Part shown: positions 17,454-26,763 of the stretch, piece by piece
Layout of the letters: every line of letters begins with the position of its first letter
How positions within the stretch are numbered: position 1 is the stretch's first letter
NCBI GenBank assembly: GCA_018065145.1
Contig: JAGHTW010000057.1
Span: forward strand, 1-56,604
DNA from: Candidatus Prevotella equi
GTDB lineage: Bacteria > Bacteroidota > Bacteroidia > Bacteroidales > Bacteroidaceae
Reading direction: 5' to 3'
DNA: 56,604 nt
Program-made: the position numbers and the translations under genes
The notes under the pieces: generated by a model
What the model was told of the DNA's origin: nothing
Database searches by the model: none
The model's input: only the letters and a program-made list of their open reading frames with translations

Positions 17454-18460
17454 AGAAGAAAACAGTTTACATATTACCAATCGTAGTGCTGATAGTCATT
17501 GCCATTGTCGTTTTCGGCAAGAAGGAGAGCAATATGTATCAGCATGATTCTGGTTTTGTCTTCGGCACGTCATACAATATCACCTACCAGTCTGACGAGA
17601 ACCTCAAAAGCGAGATAGAAGCAGTCCTGAAGGAGGTTGACAACTCGCTGTCGCCTTTCAACGACAGTTCCGTCATCACCGCCGTGAACAACAACAAGGA
17701 CGTGGTGCTGGACCAGCGATTCCTTGAGGTTTTTACGTTGGCAAAAGAGATAAGCAAAGACACCGAAGGCGCCTTTGACATCACCGTAGCCCCGCTTGTC
17801 AACGCTTGGGGATTCGGTTTCAAGACAGGAAAGATGCCAACAGAGAGCGACATGGACAGCCTCAGGGCGCTGATAGGTTTTGAGAAGGTACACCTCAACG
17901 GTAACAAGATAACGAAGGACAACAAGGACATCATGCTCGATTGCAGCGCCATTGCGAAAGGATATGGCGTAGATGCCGTAGCAAAGATGCTTGCAGATAA
18001 AGGCATAGCCAACTTCATGGTGGAGATAGGTGGCGAGATAGTCGTTCGAGGCACCAACAGCAGCAACAAGCCTTGGCACATCGGAATAACGAAGCCTACG
18101 GATGATTCTCTCTCCGTGAACAACGAACTGGAGAACGTTCTCGCCATAACCGACATCGCCATGGCAACATCAGGCAACTACCGCAACTTCTACTACAAAG
18201 GCGGCAAGAAATACGCCCATACGATAAACCCCAAGACAGGATACCCCATACAGCATAACCTCCTCTCAGCTACAGTGCTTGCCGACAACTGCGCCACTGC
18301 TGACGCATACGCCACATCGTTCATGGTATTAGGACCGGACAAGGCAAGGGAAATACTCTCACGCCACAAGGGTATGATGGCATACCTTATATATACTAAT
18401 GAGAAGGGCGAATACGCAGTATGGCACTCCCCTGACATGAAAAGATTTCTATCGGAATAA
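17450..18460 (+). CDS. apbE: FAD:protein FMN transferase
   Basis: ApbE attaches FMN covalently to a threonine of respiratory proteins such as NqrB, NqrC or RnfG. The 336-residue protein has an N-terminal membrane anchor (about 5-23) and the ApbE motifs DNSLSPFNDSS, GAFDITVAPLVNAWGFG, LDCSAIAKGYGVD and the metal and active-site region KYAHTINPKTGYP. No partner protein is encoded nearby. It overlaps the previous gene by ATGA and the next by one base. Confidence 0.92.
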   Translation: MKKKTVYILPIVVLIVIAIVVFGKKESNMYQHDSGFVFGTSYNITYQSDENLKSEIEAVLKEVDNSLSPFNDSSVITAVNNNKDVVLDQRFLEVFTLAKEISKDTEGAFDITVAPLVNAWGFGFKTGKMPTESDMDSLRALIGFEKVHLNGNKITKDNKDIMLDCSAIAKGYGVDAVAKMLADKGIANFMVEIGGEIVVRGTNSSNKPWHIGITKPTDDSLSVNNELENVLAITDIAMATSGNYRNFYYKGGKKYAHTINPKTGYPIQHNLLSATVLADNCATADAYATSFMVLGPDKAREILSRHKGMMAYLIYTNEKGEYAVWHSPDMKRFLSE

Positions 18461-19119
18461 TGAGTATCAGTGTAAAGCTCATAGAATCGTTACCGCTATT
18501 CCTCGGCATGACATCAAAGCAGCTCAACGAGATAGCCAAGACAGCTCATTTCAGTCAGCGCCACTGCAAGAAAGGCAGCGTGATAGCGACGGAGGGAGAC
18601 GTCTGCAACCCGTTATTGGCTGTTATGGACGGATGGATAGAGACGGACACATCCTCCGACAACAAGTCATACCACATGAAGGAACTACTACAGGGACCTG
18701 AAATCATTGAGCCAGACAAACTCTTCGGACTGTCGCAGCACTACCACACGACATACAGGGCATACACGGCATGTGAGATAATAGGCATTCCAAAAGAAGT
18801 GCTCAACCAACTCTTCACAGAGTATCTCATTGTCAGGATAAACCTCATGAATCTTATCTGCAGGAAGTCGCAGATATTAGAGCGCTCACCCTGGAAGAAC
18901 CAAAAAGAAGACCTGCAAGACCGCATTGCCATGTTCATCAGGCAACACTCCATGCAACCGACAGGCAAGAAGACATTATACATAACAATGACGCAACTGG
19001 CATCAGAACTGAACACAAGCAGGCTGGAAGTATCCATAGCCCTCAACAAGATGGCAGAAGCAGAAAGAATAATCCTAAAACGAGGCATCATTGAAGTGCC
19101 AACATTGCAGCTATTATGA
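18460..19119 (+). CDS. Crp/Fnr family transcription regulator
   Basis: A 219-residue cytoplasmic regulator with an N-terminal cNMP-binding-like beta-roll (KGSVIATEGDVCNPLLAVM, about 38-56) and a C-terminal winged helix (about 145-215) whose recognition part is ASELNTSRLEVSIALNKM. Key cAMP-contact residues are not evident, so the effector is unknown. No Fnr-type cysteine cluster is seen. Translationally coupled to apbE and to the following peptidase gene. Confidence 0.82.
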   Translation: MSISVKLIESLPLFLGMTSKQLNEIAKTAHFSQRHCKKGSVIATEGDVCNPLLAVMDGWIETDTSSDNKSYHMKELLQGPEIIEPDKLFGLSQHYHTTYRAYTACEIIGIPKEVLNQLFTEYLIVRINLMNLICRKSQILERSPWKNQKEDLQDRIAMFIRQHSMQPTGKKTLYITMTQLASELNTSRLEVSIALNKMAEAERIILKRGIIEVPTLQLL

Positions 19120-21173
19120 CAAATCCATTTTTCGAAAAATATACCACTCCACACGAGACGGCACCGTTTGACAAGGTACGTCTTGAGGACTACGAACCAG
19201 CATTCCTGGAAGGAATACGTCGTGAGAAGGAACAGATAGACAAGGTGATAAACTGTCCTGAACCACCGACCTTCGACAACACCATCCTCAATCCCGATGA
19301 TGATGAAGAGGGATACTACAGCCTTCTCGACAAGGTATCGTCCGTCTTCTTCAACCTCCTCTCTGCCGAGAGCAACGACGATATGGAGGCGTTGGCACAG
19401 AAGATGCAGCCTATCCTCACCCAACACCAGAACGACATGGTGCTCAACGAGAAACTCTTCCAGCGCATTAAGGCTGTCTATGACAACCACCGTGAGCTGA
19501 CGGCAGAAGAAGAGATGCTTCTCAACAAGACATACGACGGCTTTGTACGTTCCGGTGCACTACTCGACGAGGCAGGAAAAGAAAAGCTCAGAACCCTCAC
19601 AGAAGAAGCCGGACTACTCTCACTGCAGTTCTCGCAGAACCTCCTCAAGGAGAACAAAGCCTTCATCCTGCACATAGAGAAAGAAGAAGACCTTGCCGGA
19701 CTGCCTGACACGCAGATAGAAGCAGCACGCGAAGCTGCCAAAGAACGCGACCTGGAGGGATGGGTCATAACACTCGACTACCCTTCCTACGGACCTTTCA
19801 TGCAGTACTCACAGAAACGCGAACTGCGTGAGAAACTCTTTATGGCGCAGAACACCAAGTGCACCCACGACAACGACACCAACAACCTCGACATCTGCAA
19901 ACGCCTTGTCAACATACGCCGTGAGCTGGCACAGCTTCTCGGTTACGACACATACGCTGACTACGTATTGAAGAAGCGCATGGCAAGCAACACAGAGAAC
20001 GTATATGACCTCCTCAACAACCTCATCGAAGCCTACAAGCCAACAGCCCTCAAGGAACGCGAAGAGGTAAAGGCTATGGCAAAGCGAATGGAGGGCGAGG
20101 ACTTCGAGATGAAGGCATGGGACGGTGCCTATTATTCCCATAAGCTGCAGTTAGAGAAGTACAACGTCGATTCAGAGATGCTACGTCCATACCTGCAACT
20201 GAACAACGTCATCAACGGTGTCTTCGGACTCGCCACACGACTCTACGGCATCACCTTCAAGGAGAACAAGGATATACCCGTCTATCACAAGGACGTCAAA
20301 GCCTTTGAGGTATTCGACAAGGACGGCAGCTATCTCGCCGTACTCTATGCCGACTTCCACCCTCGCAAGGGCAAGAAGAGCGGTGCATGGATGACAGAAT
20401 TCCAGGGACAGGAGATAACACGCAAGGGAAAGAACATACGACCTCATGTGAGCGTTGTCATGAACCTCACCAAGCCAACGGAAGACAAGCCTGCGCTGCT
20501 TACACTGGGCGAGGTAGAGACATTCCTTCATGAGTTCGGACACTCTCTCCACGGCATGTTTGCAAACACACGCTTCGCATCACTCTCAGGAACGAACGTA
20601 TGGTGGGACTTCGTAGAACTGCCATCACAGTTCATGGAGAACTTCTGCCTCGAAAAGGAATTCCTCAACACCTTCGCCTTCCATTACCAGACAGGCGAAC
20701 CAATGCCAGAGGAACTCATCGACAGAGTCATAGCGGGAAGAAACTACAACGTAGCCTGCGGATGTCTCAGACAAGTCAGTCTCGGACTGCTGGACATGGC
20801 ATACTACACACAGAAAGATGAATTCACCGAAGACATCATCCCGTTCGAGAAAGAAGCATGGAAGGACGCCATCATCAGCGAGCAACTCCCCGACACATGC
20901 ATGACAGTGCAGTTCTCACACATCATGGCAGGCGGATACTCCGCAGGCTACTACAGCTACAAATGGGCAGAAGTACTCGATGCCGACGCCTTCGCCGTCT
21001 TCAAGCGCGAGGGTATCTTCAACACCGCAACAGCGCAGCGCTTCCGCGACTGCATACTATCAAAGGGAGGCACAGAACATCCCGCCATACTATACAAGAA
21101 CTTTAAGGGTAGCGAGCCTACCATAGACGCATTACTTGAAAGAAATGGAATCAAAACAGCAATTACTCGATAG
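19116..21173 (+). CDS. M3 family oligopeptidase (peptidyl-dipeptidase Dcp type)
   Basis: A 685-residue zinc oligopeptidase of family M3, cytoplasmic as it lacks a signal peptide. The zinc motif is HEFGH at residues 472-476, with the third ligand candidate Glu501 in WWDFVELPSQ. Family blocks such as MAGGYSAGYYSYKWAEVLDADAF are present near the C-terminus. Length and the N-terminal NPFFEKYTTPHETAPFDK fit Dcp, which removes dipeptides from the C-terminus of short peptides. It overlaps the next gene by 29 bases. Confidence 0.92.
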   Translation: MTNPFFEKYTTPHETAPFDKVRLEDYEPAFLEGIRREKEQIDKVINCPEPPTFDNTILNPDDDEEGYYSLLDKVSSVFFNLLSAESNDDMEALAQKMQPILTQHQNDMVLNEKLFQRIKAVYDNHRELTAEEEMLLNKTYDGFVRSGALLDEAGKEKLRTLTEEAGLLSLQFSQNLLKENKAFILHIEKEEDLAGLPDTQIEAAREAAKERDLEGWVITLDYPSYGPFMQYSQKRELREKLFMAQNTKCTHDNDTNNLDICKRLVNIRRELAQLLGYDTYADYVLKKRMASNTENVYDLLNNLIEAYKPTALKEREEVKAMAKRMEGEDFEMKAWDGAYYSHKLQLEKYNVDSEMLRPYLQLNNVINGVFGLATRLYGITFKENKDIPVYHKDVKAFEVFDKDGSYLAVLYADFHPRKGKKSGAWMTEFQGQEITRKGKNIRPHVSVVMNLTKPTEDKPALLTLGEVETFLHEFGHSLHGMFANTRFASLSGTNVWWDFVELPSQFMENFCLEKEFLNTFAFHYQTGEPMPEELIDRVIAGRNYNVACGCLRQVSLGLLDMAYYTQKDEFTEDIIPFEKEAWKDAIISEQLPDTCMTVQFSHIMAGGYSAGYYSYKWAEVLDADAFAVFKREGIFNTATAQRFRDCILSKGGTEHPAILYKNFKGSEPTIDALLERNGIKTAITR

Positions 21174-21564
21174 GCGATACCTTCGCATGGCGCGAATATG
21201 GGCTGAGAACAGCTACTGCAAACGCCGCCAGGTAGGAGCCCTTGTGGTGAAAGACCACATGATCATCAGCGACGGATACAACGGAACACCATGCGGATTC
21301 GAAAACAACTGCGAAGACGAGAATAACGTCAGCCTGCCTTACGTGCTCCACGCCGAAGCCAATGCCATCACCAAGCTCGCACGCAGCAACAACAACAGCG
21401 ATGGCGCCACACTCTACGTCACCGCAGCACCATGCATAGAATGCGCCAAGCTGATAATACAAGCAGGCATCAAGCGCGTCATCTACGCAGAAGAATACCG
21501 TCTCGCAGAAGGACTCGAACTGCTTAAGAAAGCAGGCGTAGAAACACAGTTCCTTAAGGAATAA
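21145..21564 (+). CDS. dCMP/cytidine deaminase family protein
   Basis: A 139-residue zinc-dependent deaminase, most like dCMP deaminase (ComEB type). Zinc-site motifs are HAEANAI and PCIECAK. It would convert dCMP to dUMP for dTTP synthesis. ATG 21145 (MESKQQLLDRRYLRMA) fits the family N-terminus better than the upstream in-frame TTG at 21136. Confidence 0.88.
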   Translation: MESKQQLLDRRYLRMARIWAENSYCKRRQVGALVVKDHMIISDGYNGTPCGFENNCEDENNVSLPYVLHAEANAITKLARSNNNSDGATLYVTAAPCIECAKLIIQAGIKRVIYAEEYRLAEGLELLKKAGVETQFLKE

Positions 21565-21571
21565 GTAAAAA

Positions 21572-21604
21572 GTTTTCCATTTTCCATTTTCAATTTTCAA
21601 TTTG
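21572..21604. repeat. AT-rich iterative spacer (TTTTCCATT/TTTTCAATT)
   Basis: Four iterations of a nine-base unit (TTTTCCATT twice, TTTTCAATT twice) fill the deaminase-ctp gap immediately before the S41 peptidase start. Confidence 0.7.
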
Positions 21605-21611
21605 AACCACC

Positions 21612-23207
21612 ATGACCAACAAGAACAGATACATGCCCCTCATCATGGCGTTATGCGTCATTGTCGGAATACTGATCGGCACATTCTATGCCAATCACTT
21701 CTCCGGCAACCGACTTAACGTCATCAACTCCGGCAGCAACCGACTCAGCAATCTATTGCACATCATAGACGATCAGTACGTTGACACCGTCAACATCAAC
21801 GACCTCGTAGAGAAAGCCATGCCACAGATACTGGCAGAGCTCGACCCACACTCCGTCTATATCTCCGCCAAAGACGCACAGACAGCCAGCGACGACCTCA
21901 AAGGCTCCTTCTTCGGCGTAGGCATAGAGTTCGTCATCCGCGAAGACACCATACACGTTCAGAACGTCATCGCTGGAGGTCCCGCACAAAAGGCAGGACT
22001 CCTCGCCGGCGATAAGATAGTCAGCATCGATGGCAAACCCTTCGTAGGCAAAGACGTAGTGACAAACGAAGAAGCCATGCACCGACTGAAAGGACCAGAC
22101 AAGTCAAAGGTAAAAGTCGGCATACTACGCTACGGCTCCAAGAAGGCACAGGTATTCGAGATAACACGCGGCGAGGTAAAGACAAAGAGCATCGTAGCCA
22201 CATACATGATAGACGATAACACAGGCTATATACGCATCAAGAACTTCGGCGAGAACACCTACGCCGAGATGCTCGTATCCCTCGCACAGTTGGCACAGGA
22301 AGGCTTCGACAACCTCGTCATAGACCTTCGCGACAACACCGGTGGATACCTCGAAGCAGCCGTACAGATGGCAAACGAGTTCCTACCAAAGAACCGCCTC
22401 ATAGTCTATACCGAAGGACGTAAGTCCGCACGTCAGGAATACAAGACCGACGGTCGCGGCTCATACCAGAAGATGCCACTCGTCGTACTCATCAACGAGC
22501 ACTCCGCCTCTGCCAGCGAAATCTTCGCAGGCGCCATGCAGGACAACGACCGCGGCACCATCATCGGACGCCGTTCCTTCGGCAAGGGACTAGTGCAGCA
22601 GCAGATAGGATTCCCTGACGGATCCATGATACGACTCACCGTAGCACGCTACTACACCCCATCAGGCAGATGCATACAGAAGCCTTACAACAGCGACAAC
22701 AAAGACTACCAGAACGACATCATCACACGCTATGAGCACGGCGAGTTCTTCTCTGCCGACAGCATCAAGCACGAAGGACCAGAATACCACACCGTCTCAG
22801 GTCGCGTGGTATATGGCGGCGGAGGCATCACGCCGGACATCTTCGTGGCAGAAGACACCACCGACGTCACCTCATACTACCGTGAGGCAAGCATGACAGG
22901 ACTCATCCTGCAGTTTGCATACAGCTACACCGACGACAACCGTCTCAAGCTCAACAACTTCCATGAGATGCGCGCACTGGCAGACCACCTCGTCAAGCAA
23001 AACACCGTAGAGCTGTTTGCCACCTACGCCGACAAACGAGGCTTGCAGCGTCGTAACCTCATGATAAAGAAGTCCCACCACCTGCTTGAGACATACATCA
23101 ACTCACGCATCATCTACAACATGCTCGACGAACAAGCATGGATGCAATACCTCAACATCGACGACAAAACAATACAAGCCGCCCTCGACTTCTTCTACAA
23201 AAAGTAA
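21612..23207 (+). CDS. S41 C-terminal processing peptidase
   Basis: A 531-residue peptidase of the CtpA/Tsp family, anchored to the inner membrane by residues about 8-28 and acting in the periplasm. A PDZ domain (about 90-180, FFGVGIEF and GLLAGDKIVSIDG) precedes the protease domain. The catalytic pair is Ser302 in SASASEIF and Lys325 in SFGKGLVQ. It would cleave exported proteins from the C-terminus. The fructan regulator gene follows after only 11 bases. Confidence 0.92.
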   Translation: MTNKNRYMPLIMALCVIVGILIGTFYANHFSGNRLNVINSGSNRLSNLLHIIDDQYVDTVNINDLVEKAMPQILAELDPHSVYISAKDAQTASDDLKGSFFGVGIEFVIREDTIHVQNVIAGGPAQKAGLLAGDKIVSIDGKPFVGKDVVTNEEAMHRLKGPDKSKVKVGILRYGSKKAQVFEITRGEVKTKSIVATYMIDDNTGYIRIKNFGENTYAEMLVSLAQLAQEGFDNLVIDLRDNTGGYLEAAVQMANEFLPKNRLIVYTEGRKSARQEYKTDGRGSYQKMPLVVLINEHSASASEIFAGAMQDNDRGTIIGRRSFGKGLVQQQIGFPDGSMIRLTVARYYTPSGRCIQKPYNSDNKDYQNDIITRYEHGEFFSADSIKHEGPEYHTVSGRVVYGGGGITPDIFVAEDTTDVTSYYREASMTGLILQFAYSYTDDNRLKLNNFHEMRALADHLVKQNTVELFATYADKRGLQRRNLMIKKSHHLLETYINSRIIYNMLDEQAWMQYLNIDDKTIQAALDFFYKK

Positions 23208-23218
23208 CAGAAATAAGA

Positions 23219-24838
23219 ATGAACGCATTGTTTTCAAAAGGACGACTCGTTATAGTCACCATTATACTCTGTGCCCTATCTTCCTGCATAGACACAGAAA
23301 AGCATTATTTCATCGGAGTATCTCAATGCTCTGATGACTCTTGGCGCGCTAAGCTGGCAGCAGAGTTGGAGCAATCGACATACTTCAATGAGAATGTTGA
23401 ATTAGCCATCTGCTTTGCAAACGATGACACAGAACAACAAATAAGACAGATAGACTCTCTTGTCAATCTAAATGTTGACCTGCTCATTGTCTCTCCACAG
23501 CAGGTAAACAAGCTGTCTAAAGCCATCAAGCATGCCACAGATGCTAATATCCCTGTGATACTCTTCGACAGAAGAAGCGATGTAAAGAACTACACCGCTT
23601 ACATGGGCGCCAACAATTACAATATCGGCAGTATGCTTGCTCACTATGCAGCATCAGAGTTGCATGGCAAGGGTAACATAATAGAGATAGCTGGCGAACA
23701 TGGTTCATCACCTGCGATAGAGAGACACGAAGGCTTCCACGATGCGCTGAAGAAATATCCAGACATGCACGTCATTGCAATGGGAGAAGGAGACTGGAAG
23801 CAGAACTCTGGAGAGAATGTGATGGACAGCATCCTCTATCATTTTGAAAACGAGAACGGCGCCATCCCTACTGTTAACTGTATTTTTGCAGCAAACGACA
23901 GAATGGCGGTTGGTGCACGACATGCCTTGGAGCGTTACAACCAAGTACATTCAGGACGACAGAACAGCAAGGATATAATATATCTTGGAATAGACGCCCT
24001 ACCGACAGCAGGCGGTGGAATAGAACAGGTAAGAGACGGAATCATCACTGCCTCCGCCATATATCCTACACATGGTGACGAACTGATGGAGTTGGCTATT
24101 AACATTCTCAAAGGCAATCCTTACAAAAAGGAGACAGACATGGAAACGAGCATCGTTACCTCTGCCAACGCCAATGTGCTTTTACTACAACACAAGGAGA
24201 TTGAGAATCAGAATCATTATATTAAAAGAATGTACGCACGCGTGTATAAGACGATTTCTATTCTCAATGCACAAAGAGCAATTCTTATCTTTATTATCCT
24301 TGTAGTTATTGTCACCTGCACACTTCTTGTTATATCAGTCAAGGCATATCGCATGAAACACAGGCTATACCAACAGCTACAACAGAAGAACGATGAGCTC
24401 AATCAGCAAAAGGAAGAGGTAGAGAGACAGCGAGACTTGTTGGAAGAACAGCGAGACCAACTTCTTGATGTAACAACAGGTCCAACACCTGAGTTATCCG
24501 AACAAACTGTTCCGGCATTGCCTAAAAATGAATTCATGGATAAATTCTTGGCTTGTCTGGATGATAACATCTCCGACTCGAACCTCTCCGTAGAAGATAT
24601 CGGACAGCAGATGTGCCTCTCACGTGTGCAGCTGTACCGCAAGGTAAAAGCATTAACAGGAAAGACACCAATAGAAATAATACGCGAAGAAAGACTAAAG
24701 CGAGCGCGAATTATATTACAAGATTCTTCGCTTTCTATATCAGAAGTTGCATATCGTGTAGGATTCTCCGCACCATCATATTTTGCTAAATGTTACAAGG
24801 AATACTACGGTAAATCACCTTCGGATAAGCAAAAATGA
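23219..24838 (+). CDS. Membrane-spanning hybrid regulator: periplasmic sugar-binding domain fused to AraC domain
   Basis: The 539-residue protein combines, in order: an export signal with a lipobox-like SSC (about 8-23), a type I periplasmic sugar-binding domain of the LacI/RbsB kind (about 30-320, FIGVSQCSDDSWR and IPVILFDRRSD), one membrane helix (about 354-373), a charged coiled coil (about 378-420), and an AraC-type DNA-binding domain (about 435-539, LYRKVKALTGKTP and VAYRVGFSAPSYFAKCYKEY). It has no histidine kinase or receiver domain, unlike the hybrid two-component sensor BT1754 that senses fructose in Bacteroides thetaiotaomicron. Directly upstream of the fructan PUL, it is most likely its fructose-responsive activator. 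ATG 23219 is chosen because it starts the signal segment and follows the ctp stop codon. Confidence 0.88.
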   Translation: MNALFSKGRLVIVTIILCALSSCIDTEKHYFIGVSQCSDDSWRAKLAAELEQSTYFNENVELAICFANDDTEQQIRQIDSLVNLNVDLLIVSPQQVNKLSKAIKHATDANIPVILFDRRSDVKNYTAYMGANNYNIGSMLAHYAASELHGKGNIIEIAGEHGSSPAIERHEGFHDALKKYPDMHVIAMGEGDWKQNSGENVMDSILYHFENENGAIPTVNCIFAANDRMAVGARHALERYNQVHSGRQNSKDIIYLGIDALPTAGGGIEQVRDGIITASAIYPTHGDELMELAINILKGNPYKKETDMETSIVTSANANVLLLQHKEIENQNHYIKRMYARVYKTISILNAQRAILIFIILVVIVTCTLLVISVKAYRMKHRLYQQLQQKNDELNQQKEEVERQRDLLEEQRDQLLDVTTGPTPELSEQTVPALPKNEFMDKFLACLDDNISDSNLSVEDIGQQMCLSRVQLYRKVKALTGKTPIEIIREERLKRARIILQDSSLSISEVAYRVGFSAPSYFAKCYKEYYGKSPSDKQK

Positions 24839-24852
24839 TACATAATATAGTT

Positions 24853-24898
24853 AAAATGTTGCGTTGACTATTTTTTTTTAGTCAATGCAACATTTTTT
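24853..24898 (+). terminator. Terminator after the hybrid regulator gene
   Basis: AAAATGTTGCGTTGACTA and TAGTCAATGCAACATTTT form an 18-bp stem with one G-T pair around a loop of T residues, with T residues following. It ends the long upstream transcription unit. Confidence 0.88.
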
Positions 24899-24922
24899 AT
24901 AAACTATCCTTTAGCATATTAG

Positions 24923-24930
24923 TATCTTTG
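24923..24930 (+). promoter_or_regulatory. -7 promoter box of the fructan PUL
   Basis: TATCTTTG matches TAnnTTTG. There is no good -33 TTTG at the standard distance, as expected for a promoter needing an activator. The leader to the GH32 start is about 100 bases. Confidence 0.65.
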
Positions 24931-25035
24931 CAACAGAAAAATGATTAGCAGGTTAGTTTAGTTATTTTGGCTTAGGTAAAAGGGTTGTATTCGGATAACA
25001 TTTTTGAGAGAAACCTAACAATAAAACCATAATCA

Positions 25036-26742
25036 ATGAAAAGAACAACCCTAAAGATTGCGTCAGCAATAGTGCTCACAGCTATGAGCATGCTGACATC
25101 AGTAGCTCAAGACCTAAGGATTGAGTCTCTAGCGAATGAAAACAGTCTCATACGTATTTCTCCCTCAGCAAAAGAAAAATACCTTTTGCTTCCTATTGAG
25201 GACAATGCGCCAGAGTCTAAGATTACCATTGTTGCAGACAACCAAATGGTACGTTCTCTCAATGTTCGTCTGGCATTATCAAAAATCGATTACTATGTCC
25301 CATTTGAATTGACAGAGTATCGAGGCAAGAACCTCATGCTCCAGACTCACGTAGCCGTTGATCACAGCAACCGAGGCGGTGTGGGTTCTGCAATATGCCT
25401 ACGCAACATTAAGCTTTCGAACACTTTTGACAACAACAACCGCGAGAAATATCGTCCAGAGTTTCATCATACACCATTATATGGTTGGATGAACGACCCT
25501 AACGGTATGTTCTACAAAGACGGTCAATGGCACCTCTATTACCAGTACAACCCTTATGGCAGCATGTGGGGCAATATGCACTGGGCTCATTCCGTATCCA
25601 CAGACCTTATAAACTGGGAGCACAAGGGAACTGTTCTTTCTCCTGATGCCAATGGAACGATTTTCTCTGGTTCATGCATAGTAGATAAGGATAACACAGC
25701 AGGCTTTGGCAAGGATGCTATCATAGCAATGTACACATCGTGCATACAGACACCTTGGGGTCATGACCTTCAGGAGCAGTCCATTGCCTACTCTCTTGAC
25801 AATGGCAATACCTTCCATGTATATGAAGGCAACCCTGTGCTTACAGCAGACATTGTTGACTTCCGTGATCCAAATATGTTCTGGAACGAAGATATTAAGG
25901 CATGGAATCTTATCATGTCAGCAGGACAAGAAATGCGCATATACTCTTCACCAAACATGAAGGATTGGAAGGAAGAGTCACGCTTTGGTAAAGAATACGG
26001 ATGTCATGATGGCGTTTGGGAATGTCCTGACCTATTGAAACTAAAGATAGCAAATGGAAAAATGAAAGATCAGGAAAAGTGGGTACTTATATGCAACATC
26101 AACCCTGGCGGACCTTCTGGTGGTTCAGCGACACAATACTTCATTGGCGATTTCGACGGACACAAATTCACCGTTGATGATGAAAGCCGCTACCATGGCA
26201 GTTCTCTTTGGCAGGACTACGGCAAGGACCACTATGCCGCTGTAAGCTTCTCTAATGCCCCTGACAACCGCCATACTATGATAGCATGGATGAGCAATTG
26301 GCAGTACGCCAACAATGTACCAACCATGCAGTATCGTTCTGCTAACAGCATCGCTCGCGAACCTTATATATATTATGGAGCAGATAAGAAGCTCTATCTC
26401 GGTTCACGGCCTTCACCAGAATATACAGACAAAGGTTTAGACAAGACTGTAAAGGTAAAAGGCTCATGCACTGTAACACTCTCAAACGAGGAGGGTGAAG
26501 AGTTCAACGTCATCTACGATCAGAAAGCAATGACCTTGACAGTGGACCGCGCGAAGAGTGGCGAGACTGCCTTCTCACAGGACTTTGCAGTGCATGCCGT
26601 AGCTCCTGTTCACAACAAGCTTACGTCACTTCGCTTCTTCATCGACAAGTCCAGCGTAGAAGTCTTTGGCAACGACGGCGAGGTGGTAATGACCAGTCTT
26701 GTATTCCCTAAGAGCAAGTACAACAAGATAAACATCAAGTAA
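25036..26742 (+). CDS. GH32 fructanase (levanase/inulinase type)
   Basis: A 568-residue exported enzyme hydrolysing beta-fructosyl linkages. A type I signal peptide (about 1-25) suggests the periplasm. After a beta-rich N-terminal extension (about 26-135) comes the five-bladed propeller with nucleophile Asp154 in WMNDPNG, Asp279 in FRDP, and the acid/base Glu330 in ECPD. The C-terminal beta-sandwich includes FIDKSSVEVFGNDGEVVM. It is the first gene of the fructan PUL. Exo versus endo action and levan versus inulin preference cannot be read from sequence. Confidence 0.93.
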   Translation: MKRTTLKIASAIVLTAMSMLTSVAQDLRIESLANENSLIRISPSAKEKYLLLPIEDNAPESKITIVADNQMVRSLNVRLALSKIDYYVPFELTEYRGKNLMLQTHVAVDHSNRGGVGSAICLRNIKLSNTFDNNNREKYRPEFHHTPLYGWMNDPNGMFYKDGQWHLYYQYNPYGSMWGNMHWAHSVSTDLINWEHKGTVLSPDANGTIFSGSCIVDKDNTAGFGKDAIIAMYTSCIQTPWGHDLQEQSIAYSLDNGNTFHVYEGNPVLTADIVDFRDPNMFWNEDIKAWNLIMSAGQEMRIYSSPNMKDWKEESRFGKEYGCHDGVWECPDLLKLKIANGKMKDQEKWVLICNINPGGPSGGSATQYFIGDFDGHKFTVDDESRYHGSSLWQDYGKDHYAAVSFSNAPDNRHTMIAWMSNWQYANNVPTMQYRSANSIAREPYIYYGADKKLYLGSRPSPEYTDKGLDKTVKVKGSCTVTLSNEEGEEFNVIYDQKAMTLTVDRAKSGETAFSQDFAVHAVAPVHNKLTSLRFFIDKSSVEVFGNDGEVVMTSLVFPKSKYNKINIK

Positions 26743-26763
26743 ATCTATAAATTTCTATTAACA

